From: Streptomyces rugosispiralis
Lineage (GTDB): Bacteria; Actinomycetota; Actinomycetes; Streptomycetales; Streptomycetaceae
DNA length: 64,000 bases
Reading direction: 5' to 3'
Assembly (NCBI RefSeq): GCF_024505145.1
Contig: NZ_JANIAA010000043.1
Span: forward strand, 1-64,000
Shown here: piece after piece, positions 49,924 to 58,934 of the stretch
How the letters are laid out: every line of letters starts with the position of its first letter
How positions within the stretch are numbered: position 1 is the stretch's first letter
Position numbers and translations under genes: made by a program
The notes under the pieces: generated by a model
What the model saw: only the letters and a program-made list of their open reading frames with translations
Told to the model about the DNA's origin: nothing
Database searches by the model: none

Positions 49924-50790
49924 TCAGGCGTCCTTGAACTCCTGGCGCTGGCGGCCCAGCCCGTCGATCTCGAGCTCGACGACATCACCGGCGCGCAGAT
50001 ACGGCTTGGGCTCGGGGCGGCCCATGGCCACGCCCGCCGGGGTGCCGGTGTTGATGACATCGCCGGGGTAGAGGGTCATGAACTGGCTGAGGTAACGGAC
50101 CACATGGGCCACACCGAAGATCTGGTCCGCCGTGCTGCCGCTCTGCTTGAGCTCGCCGTTGACCCAGAGGCGCAGGCCCAGGGCCTGCGGGTCGGGGACC
50201 TCGTCGGCGGTCACCAGCCAGGGGCCCAGGGGGTTGAACGTCTCGCAGTTCTTGCCCTTGTCCCACTGACCGCCGCGCTCGATCTGGAAGGCGCGCTCGG
50301 AGACGTCGTGGGCCACCGCGTAGCCCGCGACCGAGGCGAGGGCGGCCTCGTCGGAGCCGAGGTAGCGGGCGGTGCGGCCGATGACGATGGCGAGCTCCAC
50401 CTCCCAGTCGGTCTTCACGCTGCCGCGCGGGACGAGGACCGTGTCCTGGGGGCCGACGACCGTGTCCGGGGCCTTCATGAAGACGATGGGCTCTTCGGGG
50501 ATGCTCGCGCCGGTCTCGGCGGCGTGGTCGTGGTAGTTCAGCCCGATGCACACGATCTTGCCGATACGGCCGAGCGGCGGGCCGATCCGCACCCCGCCGT
50601 CCTCGATCGCGGGCAGCGCGTCGTCCCCCTCGGCGGCCGCCGCCGCGCGCACCCGCGCGAGGGCGGCCTCGTCGGCGAGGAGGGCGCCGTCGATGTCCGG
50701 GACCAGGGCGGACAGATCGCGCAGGGTGCCGTTCTGATCGAGCAGCGCGGGGCGTTCCGCGCCCGCCGGTCCGACTCGCAGCAGTTTCAT
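49924..50790 (-). CDS. Fumarylacetoacetate hydrolase family protein
   Basis: 288 residues. FAH core: CIGLNYHDHAAETG, IVFMKAPDTVVGP, TDWEVELAIVIGR, then GYAVAHDVSERAFQ and TGTPAGVAMGRPEPKPYL. The acidic metal-binding residues (E in DWEVELA, D in AHDVSE) are conserved, so a divalent-metal-dependent C-C hydrolase or lyase acting on acylpyruvate-like substrates is likely. The substrate is not deducible. Single gene, convergent with the dehydrogenase operon. Confidence 0.9.
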   Translation of the reverse strand: MKLLRVGPAGAERPALLDQNGTLRDLSALVPDIDGALLADEAALARVRAAAAAEGDDALPAIEDGGVRIGPPLGRIGKIVCIGLNYHDHAAETGASIPEEPIVFMKAPDTVVGPQDTVLVPRGSVKTDWEVELAIVIGRTARYLGSDEAALASVAGYAVAHDVSERAFQIERGGQWDKGKNCETFNPLGPWLVTADEVPDPQALGLRLWVNGELKQSGSTADQIFGVAHVVRYLSQFMTLYPGDVINTGTPAGVAMGRPEPKPYLRAGDVVELEIDGLGRQRQEFKDA

Positions 50791-50928
50791 CCCAAGACTC
50801 CCGAGGTCACAGGCCGGTGCGAGGCGCCTACCGGCCGATTGATCCTCCCTTCAGGGGCGTCCAGCCCGCAAGACCTCGTTCACGGACTGGGACATCGGTC
50901 CCAAGGGTGACCGGGGCGGGGGTCGGCG

Positions 50929-51588
50929 TCAGCGCTGCAACAGGGCCCGCTCCACCGCCGTCCAGGTCGCGCTGGTCGCCAGGTAGAGCGCCGCCGCCAG
51001 CGGGACCACGGCGGCGGTGACGAGGGTGCCGAACGACAGCAGCGGCAGCGCCCGGGCCATTCCGGACGCCCCGGGGACGGTCACCTTACGGGCGCGGAGA
51101 TACGTCCAGGTGGCCACGGCCGCGATCAGCGCGAAGAGCCCGAGGTAGACCAGCCCCGGCCCACCGCTGAGCACCCCGCCCCAGTGGGCGCCGAGCGGGG
51201 CCCCGGCGAGCGTGTGGTCGAGCAGGTCTCCGGCGCCGCTGCCGGTGGAGAACACGTGGTACATGACGAAGAAGACCGGAAGCTGGGCGAGGGTCGGCAG
51301 ACAGCCCGCCAGCGGTGACGCGCCCTCCTCCGCCTGGAGTTCCGCCATGGCGCGCCGCATCCGCTCCGGGTCGTCCCGGTGCTTGCGGCCCAGCTCCGTG
51401 ATCTTCGGCGCGAGCGCGGCCCGCGCCTTCTCGCCGCGCGCCGCCGCCCGGACCAGGGGGTGCAGCGCGGCGCGGACGCACAGCGTGAACAGGACGATGG
51501 CGGCCGCCGCCGCGGACGCGCCGAAGAGCGGATCGAGGCCGTCCGCCATGGTGGTCAACAGGGAGCCGAGGGATGAGAAAAGGGACAT
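50929..51588 (-). CDS. YidC/Oxa1-like membrane insertase (short form)
   Basis: 219 residues, shorter than housekeeping YidC. Helical membrane domain: ALHPLVRAAARGEKARAALAPKITELGRKHRDDPERMRRAMAELQAEEGASPLAGCLPTLAQLPVFFVMYHVF is the Oxa1 core with the cytoplasmic coiled region. The conserved groove Arg may be the one in LCVRAALHP. It likely inserts membrane proteins, maybe specialised. The next minus-strand gene upstream (51765) is its usual DUF6412 neighbour in Streptomyces. Confidence 0.88.
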   Translation of the reverse strand: MSLFSSLGSLLTTMADGLDPLFGASAAAAAIVLFTLCVRAALHPLVRAAARGEKARAALAPKITELGRKHRDDPERMRRAMAELQAEEGASPLAGCLPTLAQLPVFFVMYHVFSTGSGAGDLLDHTLAGAPLGAHWGGVLSGGPGLVYLGLFALIAAVATWTYLRARKVTVPGASGMARALPLLSFGTLVTAAVVPLAAALYLATSATWTAVERALLQR

Positions 51589-51764
51589 GGGAGCCCTCCG
51601 CGGGTCTCGTCGTGCCGGAGTGAGGAAGACATCGGCGTGACGAGCCGCGTGGCGCGGCGGTACGGATCCTGGGATTCCGGGGCTCCGCCCCGGACCCCGC
51701 TCCTCGATCTCCCCCAGCTACCGCTGGGAGGTGCCCCCTGGAGAGGCTGAAAGAAGCGGTGCGC

Positions 51765-52085
51765 CTACGCGGCCGTCGGCAGGCGACGGCCCGGCGCTCG
51801 GGGCCTCGGGCGTCCAGCGGCATCGGGATCCCGCTGCGGCAGGAACGCCGTACGGCGCTCCCGGTCCCGTATCGCGGTGCGAATCCGCCCGGCGGGAACG
51901 GGTGTTCGGCCACCGGAGGCCAGGATCGCGCATATGGCCGGCGCGGCGGCGACGGCGGTCGTGGTCGCGACGGTGGCGGCGAGGGCGACGGCGCTGACCA
52001 CACCGCTCTGCGCCAGCAGAACCCCGGTCAGCAGGAACAGACAGACGCCCAACTGCGCCCGCAGCGCGTCAAGTCGTCGCGGCAC
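51765..52085 (-). CDS. DUF6412-like small membrane protein
   Basis: 106 residues. Two hydrophobic helices (LGVCLFLLTGVLLAQSG and VVSAVALAATVATTTAVAAA) followed by a basic C-terminus. This resembles the DUF6412 proteins encoded beside the YidC-like gene in Streptomyces. GTG 52085 is the chosen start because the sequence before it is a poor coding extension and GGGAGAGGGG lies upstream. Function unknown; perhaps a helper of the insertase. Confidence 0.65.
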   Translation of the reverse strand: MPRRLDALRAQLGVCLFLLTGVLLAQSGVVSAVALAATVATTTAVAAAPAICAILASGGRTPVPAGRIRTAIRDRERRTAFLPQRDPDAAGRPRPRAPGRRLPTAA

Positions 52086-52205
52086 CGTCCCGTCCCCCCT
52101 CTCCCGGACCGGTCTCCCCTCCTGGCTCCGCCAGTCTAAGCAGATCGGCGGAAGTCGGCTGCGGTTCGGATGCGGTTCGGCTGCGGTTCGGCTGCGGTTC
52201 GGATG

Positions 52206-52281
52206 CGCCCCGCGGGGGCGCGGGGCTGTGTCGATATGCGGCTCCGCCGCGCGGGCGCGACCAGCCACGACGGCGCCGCAG
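52206..52281. repeat. 76-base dispersed intergenic repeat, copy 1
   Basis: Matches copy 2 (56154-56229) at 70 of 76 bases. It contains CTGTGTCGATATGCGGCTCC followed by CGCCGCGCGGGCGCGACCAG and can fold into several hairpins. It lies between a sortase gene end and the DUF6412 gene. A shorter match (GATATGCGGCTCCGCCGCGC) is at 62492. Confidence 0.85.
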
Positions 52282-52296
52282 ACGATCGACGGCAGG

Positions 52297-53124
52297 TCAG
52301 GGCACTCGTGGGGCCGCGGCCCGCAGCCGGGCCCAGACCACCAAGCGGTAGCGAGACGTGAATTCGGGGGTGCAGGTCGTCAGCGTGAGGTAGTAGCCCG
52401 GCTCGGTGTAGCGGTAGCGAGGGTGGGCGGAGCTGTACGGCACCCGCGCGATCACCGTCCCGTCGGCGGGCGAGGTGCGCGGCAGAGTGCGCTCGATCAC
52501 GTACGTATAGCGGGCGTCGGCGGTGTCGACGCGCACCGTGTCGCCCCGGCGCACCTCGTCCAGCCGGCGGAAGGGCTCGCCGTGGGTGTTGCGGTGGCCC
52601 GCGAGGGCGACGTTGCCCGCCTGGCCCGGCTGTGCGGTGCGCGGATAGTGGCCCACATAGCCCTTGTTGAGCACCGCCGCGCGGCCGATGCCCTCGGCGA
52701 TGGGCACCGTAAGGCCGATACGCGGGATCCTCAGCACCGCGTACGCCTGGTCCCGGCGCGGCCCTCGGCCCCCGGCGCCGCTCCCGGCCGACCGGTCACG
52801 GTCATGGCCACGGCCGCGGTCGTCCCCCTGAGCGGAGTCGGCGGATCCCGTCGCCCCCGGCGTCGGCGTCGCGGGGTCCGCCGCCCCGTCCTGCCACCGC
52901 CGCTCCAGCACCGACACCTCGTGCCGTGCGCCCGCCCTGGCCTGCCGGTTGGTCCACCACAGCTGGTGGACGACGAAGAGCAGCACCACGACCCCGAGGG
53001 TGACGGCTAGTTCACCGGCCGTCCACAGTCCCCGGGCGAGCACGGCACGCCCACCACGACGTCGCACGCGCGCACCATAGGCCAGGCCGCGCGCACCTTC
53101 CAGAGACGGGACGCGGCAATCCAT
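52297..53124 (-). CDS. Class E sortase
   Basis: 275 residues. N-terminal membrane helix (AVTLGVVVLLFVVHQLWW), a charged Arg/Gly linker, then the sortase fold: YAVLRIPRIGLTVPIAEG, catalytic His in LAGHRNTHGEPFRRLDEV, and catalytic Cys/Arg in LTLTTCTPEFTSRYRLVVWARL. TLTTC and the absence of LPxTG-type details place it in class E, which recognises LAxTG. The surface protein at 45061-46830 carries that signal. ATG 53124 gives a long basic N-terminus; a later start is possible. Confidence 0.87.
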   Translation of the reverse strand: MDCRVPSLEGARGLAYGARVRRRGGRAVLARGLWTAGELAVTLGVVVLLFVVHQLWWTNRQARAGARHEVSVLERRWQDGAADPATPTPGATGSADSAQGDDRGRGHDRDRSAGSGAGGRGPRRDQAYAVLRIPRIGLTVPIAEGIGRAAVLNKGYVGHYPRTAQPGQAGNVALAGHRNTHGEPFRRLDEVRRGDTVRVDTADARYTYVIERTLPRTSPADGTVIARVPYSSAHPRYRYTEPGYYLTLTTCTPEFTSRYRLVVWARLRAAAPRVP

Positions 53125-53187
53125 CCGGGGCCGCGAGCCAACCGCCCGGCGCCACGAGCCAACCGCCCGCCAACCACCGCCCGCGCG

Positions 53188-54510
53188 CTATCCGCCCAGC
53201 GCCCGCGAGACCGTATAGATCACCAGCCCGGCCAGGGCACCCACCACCGTGCCGTTGATCCGGATGAACTGCAGATCCCGGCCGATATGCGCCTCGATCT
53301 TCCGCGAGGTGTGGTCCGCGTCCCAGCCCGCCACCGTCTCGCTGATCAGCGAGGTGATCTCGTCCCGATACGTCGTCACCACATAGACGGCGGCGTCCTC
53401 CAGCCAGCCGTCGATCTTGTCCCGCAGCCGTTGGTCCGTCACCATCCGCCCGCCCAGCGACAGAATCGCCGCCCGGGCCCGCTGCCGCAGCTGGCTGCGC
53501 TCGTCCTCGGCCGCCGCGACGATCATCGCCCGCACCGAGGCCCAGGCCGAGGCGATGATGTCCTGGACGTCGCCGCGCCCCAGCACCTCGCTCTTCACCC
53601 GCTCCACCCGCAGCCGGGTGTCGGTGTCGGACTGCAGATCCCCGGCGAAGTCGGTGAGGAAGCGGTCCAGGGCGCCGCGCGCCGGATGGTCGGGCATGTC
53701 GCGCATCTCGGTCACGAAGCGCAGCAGTTCCTTGTAGACGCGCTCGCCGACCTTGCGGTCCACGAACCGCGGCGTCCAGCCGGGGGCGCCACCGGTCACG
53801 GCCAGCATCACCGAGTCGTTGTGCTCCACCAGCCAGTCGTGGGCGCGCAGACACACCAGGTCCACGGCGCGGCGGTGGCCGCCGTCCGCGACCACCCGCT
53901 CCAGCAGCTTGCCCAGGCCCGGTGCGATCTCCTGGCTGTCGGCCCGGCGGGTGATCGCCTCGCCCACCACGGCCTGCACATCGGAGTCGCGCAGCACCGT
54001 GAGCGCGCCGCGCAGCGCGGTGGCCAGCTCGGCCGTGACCCGGTCGGCGTGCTCGGGCTCGGCGAGCCAGGTGCCGAGCCGGCTGCCGATGCCGACCGCG
54101 CGCAGCCGCATCCGTACGACGTCGCCGGAGAGGAAGTTCTCCCCGACGAACTCCCCGAGGCTGGCCCCGAGCTGGTCCTTCTTGGTGGGGATGATCGCCG
54201 TATGGGGAATGGGCAGCCCCATGGGCCGCCGGAAGAGCGCGGTGACCGCGAACCAGTCGGCCAGGGCGCCCACCATGCCCGCCTCCGCGGCCGCGGCCAC
54301 GTAGCCGGGCCAGCCGCCGATGCCGGAGGACCGCGCCCAGGTGGCGAGCACGTACACCAGTGCGACGCCGAGCAGCAGCCCGGTGGCGAACGCCTTCATC
54401 CGGCGCACCCCGCGCCGCCGCTCCGCGTCGAGGGGGCTGTCCGTGACGAAGGGCACAGCCGCGCCCCGAGACCGCGGAACTGCCGTCTCACCAGTCGTTC
54501 TTCGCTCCAT
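53188..54510 (-). CDS. DUF445 family membrane protein
   Basis: 440 residues. One helix near the N-terminus (FATGLLLGVALVYVLATWA) and one at the C-terminus (VVGALAGLVIYTVSRAL) enclose a long helical region: YVAAAAEAGMVGALADWFAVTALFRRPMGLPIPHTAIIPTKKDQLGASLGEFV, which is the DUF445 signature. Known members are uncharacterised. ATG 54510 has GGTGGAG nine bases upstream; ATG 54540 is a weaker alternative. Divergent from the SGNH hydrolase gene. Confidence 0.88.
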   Translation of the reverse strand: MERRTTGETAVPRSRGAAVPFVTDSPLDAERRRGVRRMKAFATGLLLGVALVYVLATWARSSGIGGWPGYVAAAAEAGMVGALADWFAVTALFRRPMGLPIPHTAIIPTKKDQLGASLGEFVGENFLSGDVVRMRLRAVGIGSRLGTWLAEPEHADRVTAELATALRGALTVLRDSDVQAVVGEAITRRADSQEIAPGLGKLLERVVADGGHRRAVDLVCLRAHDWLVEHNDSVMLAVTGGAPGWTPRFVDRKVGERVYKELLRFVTEMRDMPDHPARGALDRFLTDFAGDLQSDTDTRLRVERVKSEVLGRGDVQDIIASAWASVRAMIVAAAEDERSQLRQRARAAILSLGGRMVTDQRLRDKIDGWLEDAAVYVVTTYRDEITSLISETVAGWDADHTSRKIEAHIGRDLQFIRINGTVVGALAGLVIYTVSRALGG

Positions 54511-54772
54511 ACGCTCCACCTGGTCGACCCGTCTCCCCATGCATTGTCTCTTTCCGGTCTCGGTCGCCCATGGGTGGAACGAACGGTGAGTTCCCGTCGT
54601 CTGTCTGGGGGAGCGACCCAGCACATTGGGGGCAGGCCGACAGGCGGAGCCGGGTCCCACCATGGGATCATGGGAGACCGACCGGACCGCATCGGCAATG
54701 CCGGATTCCACCCGCCGTTCCCGTCCACTTCCGGAGCCTCGGGCTCCGTCTGCCCGAGGAGACAGCCCGCCC

Positions 54773-56098
54773 ATGAGCATGCCCCCAATGCCCAGACGCA
54801 CGGGGTATGCCGTGCTCGCTGCGCTGGCGGCTGTGGTGATCCTCGTCTCCACCGCGATATTCATCGGGCTCGGTGGTGACAAGGGCGGTTCGGACCCCCG
54901 TGCGCAGGGGGCCCGCGGCTCGGCCGCCCCGGCCTCGGCCGGTGCCTGGGTGGGCACCTGGTCCACCTCGGCGGCGGCCGCCGAGCCGAGGACGCTGCGC
55001 GGCGGCCTCTCGGGCATGTCGATACGGAACGTGGTGCACACCAGCATCGGCGGCACCAGCACCCGGATCCAGCTCTCGAACTTCTACAGCAGCCGTCCGC
55101 TGACGATCACGCATGCCTCGGTGGCGCTGGCCGCCGCGCCCAGCAACCCCACCGCGGCCGCCGGCACCATGCGCCGTCTCACCTTCGACAACCGGACCTG
55201 GGTGACGATCCCGCCCGGTAAGGCGACCACCAGCGACCCGGTGCGGCTCGCCGTCCCGGACGCGGCCGATCTGCTGGTCACCACCTACACCCCGCAGGCG
55301 TCCGGCTCCGTGACCTACCACCCGCACGCCCGCCAGACCTCGTACCTGGCGCGTGGCGACCGTACGGAGGACACGGAGGGCGCCGCCTACACCCAGCAGA
55401 GCCCGTACTGGCGCTATCTGACCGGTGTGGACGTGTGGTCCAAGCAGGCCGAGGGCGCGGTCGCGGTGCTGGGTGACTCGATCACCGACGGCATCACCTC
55501 CACCGCCGGGGCCAACCACCGGTGGACCGACTTCCTCTCCGAGCGGCTGCGCAGCGAACCCGGGGCGCCCCGCTTCGGCGTGCTCAACCAGGGCATCAGC
55601 GGGAACCGCGTGCTGAGCGACGGCACCCAGTTCCCGCCCAACAACCCCAGCGGGCTGTCCCGCTTCGACCGCGACGTGCTGTCCCGTACGGGCGTCAAGG
55701 CCGTGATCATCGAGCTGGGCGTCAACGACATACTCCGCATCCCCCACCAGACCGACCCCAACCGGATCGTGTGGGGCCTGAAGCGGCTGACCGAGCAGGC
55801 CCACGCCCGGGGCCTGCGGGTCATCGGAGCCACCCTGACGCCCTTCTACGGGCACCGCGGCTACACCCCCCAGCTGGACGCCGTGCGCGAGCAGATCAAC
55901 GCGCAGATCCGCGCCGGGCGGGTCTTCGACGAGGTCGTGGACTTCGACAAGGCGCTGCGCGACCCGATCAGCCCGCTGCGGCTGCGCCCGATGTTCGACT
56001 CGGGCGACCATCTGCACCCGAGCGACGACGGCTACCGCGCGATGGCGCGGGCGCTGGACCTGGACCACCTGCGGGGCCGCACGGCGGCCGAGCTCTAG
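54773..56098 (+). CDS. Secreted SGNH/GDSL hydrolase
   Basis: 441 residues. Signal anchor at about 12-33 (AVLAALAAVVILVSTAIFIGLGG). GDSL block AVLGDSITDG near 230 (nucleophile Ser), GISGNR (block II), GVNDI (block III, Asn) and FDSGDHLHPSDDGYRAM (block V, Asp and His). All four catalytic blocks are present, so it is an active esterase or lipase family member, probably on the cell surface or secreted. ATG 54773 has GAGGAGA eleven bases upstream; the longer upstream frame overlaps the divergent promoter. Confidence 0.9.
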   Translation: MSMPPMPRRTGYAVLAALAAVVILVSTAIFIGLGGDKGGSDPRAQGARGSAAPASAGAWVGTWSTSAAAAEPRTLRGGLSGMSIRNVVHTSIGGTSTRIQLSNFYSSRPLTITHASVALAAAPSNPTAAAGTMRRLTFDNRTWVTIPPGKATTSDPVRLAVPDAADLLVTTYTPQASGSVTYHPHARQTSYLARGDRTEDTEGAAYTQQSPYWRYLTGVDVWSKQAEGAVAVLGDSITDGITSTAGANHRWTDFLSERLRSEPGAPRFGVLNQGISGNRVLSDGTQFPPNNPSGLSRFDRDVLSRTGVKAVIIELGVNDILRIPHQTDPNRIVWGLKRLTEQAHARGLRVIGATLTPFYGHRGYTPQLDAVREQINAQIRAGRVFDEVVDFDKALRDPISPLRLRPMFDSGDHLHPSDDGYRAMARALDLDHLRGRTAAEL

Positions 56099-56153
56099 AG
56101 GACCCGAGAGGGCCCGGACGAGCTCCGGAGGGCGCTCCCTACGGTTCGGGCAG

Positions 56154-56229
56154 CGCCCCGAAAGGGCGCGGGGCTGTGTCGATGTGCGGCTCCGCCGCGG
56201 GGGCGCGACCAGCCGCGACGGCGCCGCAG
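56154..56229. repeat. 76-base dispersed intergenic repeat, copy 2
   Basis: Second copy of the repeat described at 52206-52281, with six differences (three clustered in the AAAGGG block). It begins with a small hairpin GCGCCCC-GAAA-GGGCGC type. It separates the convergent SGNH hydrolase and DUF1707 genes and may aid termination. Confidence 0.85.
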
Positions 56230-56278
56230 TCGGCCAACGACGCATCGCGCCACTCCCCGCGGAGCGCCCAGACAGGCC

Positions 56279-57043
56279 CTAGTCCTCGCGGCGTTCCTTC
56301 TCCAGGGACAGCCGGCGCCCCGCACGCTCCTCGCGCCGCTCGGCGCGCAGCTCCTCCCGGCGCTCGGCCTTCAGCCGGCGGCGCTCCTCCTTCATGCGCC
56401 GGTGCTCCTCCTTGCGGAGCTTGCGCTCGACGCCGACCCCGCCGCAGAGCGCGAGACCGGTGACGGTCACCCGGGGGCCGGTGGGGTCCCCATCGGCGGA
56501 CCCGGTGTGGTCGAAACCACCCATGAGTCCGATGCCGCTGACATGCGTCTCCAGGTCCGGCGGGACGATGATCTGCACCCCGCCCATGAGCGCGAAGCAG
56601 CGGATCACCACCTCGCGGCCCTCGAACCGGGCCTCGCGCAGATCGATCTCACCGCCGCCCATGACGGCGAAGGCGGTGAAGGCACGCGGAACGGTCCAGG
56701 TCCCCTTGCGCTGGAAGCCGCCCATGATCGCCACGGCCCACTTCGAGGTCGGGGTACCGCCGATCCGCTCGGCCCAGCCGGTGCGGTCGGCCGGGGCCGG
56801 TGGGGCCGGAGCGGCGCTGCCGGGCACCGGGAGGTCCCGTACCAGCGGCTCCAGCTCGCCATGGGTGCGCGCCGCGTAGGCCGCGCTCAGCCGCTCCTCG
56901 AACTCCTCCATGTCCAGGCGGCCTTCGGCGACCGCCTCGCGGAGGACCTCGGCGATCCGCTCACGCTCGGCGTCCGATGCCCGCATCCCGGCCGGGTCCG
57001 GGAGATCGGGGCTCGCCCCCTGCGAAGAACCAGCGCTCGTCAT
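56279..57043 (-). CDS. DUF1707 (SHOCT-like) protein with LiaF-like C-terminal domain
   Basis: 254 residues. DUF1707 near the N-terminus: MRASDAERERIAEVLREAVAEGRLDMEEFEERLSAAYAARTHGELEPLVRDLP. A beta-rich domain follows (AIMGGFQRKGTWTVPRAFTAFAVMGGGEIDLREARF), with repeated IMGG/LMGG strands like those of LiaF and cell-wall-sensing proteins. The last 50 residues are an Arg/Glu-rich helical tail. No membrane helix. Likely a cytoplasmic sensor-type protein of unknown partner. Confidence 0.85.
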   Translation of the reverse strand: MTSAGSSQGASPDLPDPAGMRASDAERERIAEVLREAVAEGRLDMEEFEERLSAAYAARTHGELEPLVRDLPVPGSAAPAPPAPADRTGWAERIGGTPTSKWAVAIMGGFQRKGTWTVPRAFTAFAVMGGGEIDLREARFEGREVVIRCFALMGGVQIIVPPDLETHVSGIGLMGGFDHTGSADGDPTGPRVTVTGLALCGGVGVERKLRKEEHRRMKEERRRLKAERREELRAERREERAGRRLSLEKERRED

Positions 57044-57102
57044 ACGGACAGACTAATGGCGGGCACCCGCCCTGGCCCTCTCCCACACCGCGCCCTTGCC
57101 CA

Positions 57103-58110
57103 CTACGTCGTCCGCCCCGCCCGGTCCTCCGCCCCGTGCAGCATCCTCGCGATGACGTCCTCGATCTCGGGCTCGCGCACCGAGAGGTCCACCAGCGGAC
57201 AGCCGTCGGCGACCGCCGCCACGATCGGCGCCGCGCTGCTGGTCGCCGGGAAGGCCAGCCACTGCCGGGGCCCCTCGACCCGCACCGTCCGGGCGCCGGG
57301 GACCTCGATGGGCGGCAGCTCCCGCTCCAGGTCGACCACGAGGGTGCGCTCGCTCTCCCCCACCGCGTGCAGCCCGTCCAGCCCGCCGTCGTAGACCAGC
57401 CGCCCGTGGTCGATGACCATCACCCGCTTGCACAGCAGCTCGATATCGGTCAGGTCGTGGGTGGTGAGCAGCACCGTCGTGCCCTGCTCCGCGTTCACAT
57501 CGCGCAGGAACTCCCGCACCTTCGCCTTGCTCACCACGTCGAGCCCGATGGTCGGCTCGTCCAGATAGAGCACCTCGGGGTCGTGCAGCAGGGCGGCCGC
57601 GATATCGCCGCGCATCCGCTGGCCGAGCGAGAGCTGACGCACCGGCACGTCCAACAGCGCGCCGAGGTTGAGCAGTTCCACACAGCGGTCCAGGTTGTGC
57701 CGGTAGCGGTCGTCGGGGATCCGGTACATCCGCCGCACCAGCGCGTACGAATCGCGCAGCGGCAGGTCCCACCACAGGGTGGTGCGCTGCCCGAAGACCA
57801 CCCCGATCCGGCGCGCGAGCCTCGTCCGCTCCCTGGAGGGGTCGATTCCGGCGACCCTGAGCCGCCCGCCGCTGGGCACCAGGATGCCGGTCAGCATCTT
57901 GATGGTGGTGGACTTCCCGGCGCCGTTCGGGCCGATGTAGCCCACCATCTCGCCGCGCGGCACCCGGAAGCTGATGCCGTCCACGGCGCGCACCTCGCGG
58001 CGCTCGCGGCGCATCAGCCCGGCCTTGCGCCGCACCTGGAACACCTTCTCGACGCCGTCGAGCTCGATCAGAGCGTCCACGGCATCCCCGACACCATTCC
58101 CCACGACCAT
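57103..58110 (-). CDS. ABC transporter ATP-binding protein (ABC-2 exporter type)
   Basis: 335 residues. Walker A GPNGAGKST near 55, signature LSLGQRMRGDIAAALLHDPEVLYLDEPTIGLD (signature LSLGQ, Walker B LYLDEP), and H-loop THD. C-terminal part of about 90 residues is a regulatory domain common in ABC-2 exporters. It energises the two membrane proteins encoded just upstream. ATG 58110 lies six bases from the stop of the permease gene. Substrate unknown; the gene order matches widespread daunorubicin-type or NatA-type operons. Confidence 0.9.
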   Translation of the reverse strand: MVVGNGVGDAVDALIELDGVEKVFQVRRKAGLMRRERREVRAVDGISFRVPRGEMVGYIGPNGAGKSTTIKMLTGILVPSGGRLRVAGIDPSRERTRLARRIGVVFGQRTTLWWDLPLRDSYALVRRMYRIPDDRYRHNLDRCVELLNLGALLDVPVRQLSLGQRMRGDIAAALLHDPEVLYLDEPTIGLDVVSKAKVREFLRDVNAEQGTTVLLTTHDLTDIELLCKRVMVIDHGRLVYDGGLDGLHAVGESERTLVVDLERELPPIEVPGARTVRVEGPRQWLAFPATSSAAPIVAAVADGCPLVDLSVREPEIEDVIARMLHGAEDRAGRTT

Positions 58111-58115
58111 TCCCC

Positions 58116-58934
58116 TCAGCTCCCCGTGCTCTGATACGCCCGCAGCCCCGCCCGCCACGCCAGCCCCGCCACCGCACAGCAGCCGCCCGCGACCAGCGGC
58201 GCCGCGAAGCCGATCCAGTCCGGGAGCCCCAGCGGATCGGGGCGGCCCAGGATGTGCAGCGCCGGGAGCCAGTTGACGAAGGCCAGCGGGATGACGAAGG
58301 TGACGCCCCGCAGCAGCTCCTTGCCGAAGACCGTCGGCGGGTACTCCAGCAGCGTGGTCCCGCCGAAGGTGAAGGCGCTCTGCACCTCGGAGGCGTCCTT
58401 GGCCCAGAACTGGAAGGCGCCGCCGAGCACGAACAGCGCCCCGAAGATGGCGCCCCCGCTCAGCAGCATCACCGGCATCAGCAGCGCCCGGTCCACCGTC
58501 CAGTCGATGTCCAGCCGGGCCACCGACCAGCCGAGCAGCACCGCCCCCTGGGTGATCCGGCCCAGCCGGCGCAGCGCGAAGCGGTCGGCGGCCACCTGGG
58601 CGAGTATCGGCACCGGCCGCACCAGCAGGGTGTCCATCGTGCCGTCGCGCACCCGCTGGCCCAGCCGGCCCATGGTGCCCAGCGCGAGATCGGCGAGGCC
58701 GAAGGCGACGCTGGTGGTGCCGTAGAGGAAGGCGACCTCGTCCAGGGTGAAGCCGCCCAGTTCCCCGATGTGGGTGAACATCAGCGCGATCGCGACGAAG
58801 TCGAGGCCGGTCGCGAGGAAGTTCCCCAACGTCATGATCAGGAACGAGGTGCGGTACGCCATCGTGGAGCGCACCCACATCCCGACGATCAGGCCATAGG
58901 CCCGCAGCCCGTTGGACACGGCGGACTCAGCCAC
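58116..58934 (-). CDS. ABC-2 type membrane protein A
   Basis: 272 residues with six predicted helices. TSFLIMTLGNFLATGLDFVAIALMFTHIGELGGFTLDEVAFLYGTTSVAFGLADLALGTMGRLGQRVRDGTMDTLLVRPVP is characteristic of the DUF990/ABC-2 family 'ABC transporter permease' group. Paired with the next gene, it should form the channel of the exporter. The gene overlaps its neighbour by eight bases. Confidence 0.87.
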   Translation of the reverse strand: MAESAVSNGLRAYGLIVGMWVRSTMAYRTSFLIMTLGNFLATGLDFVAIALMFTHIGELGGFTLDEVAFLYGTTSVAFGLADLALGTMGRLGQRVRDGTMDTLLVRPVPILAQVAADRFALRRLGRITQGAVLLGWSVARLDIDWTVDRALLMPVMLLSGGAIFGALFVLGGAFQFWAKDASEVQSAFTFGGTTLLEYPPTVFGKELLRGVTFVIPLAFVNWLPALHILGRPDPLGLPDWIGFAAPLVAGGCCAVAGLAWRAGLRAYQSTGS

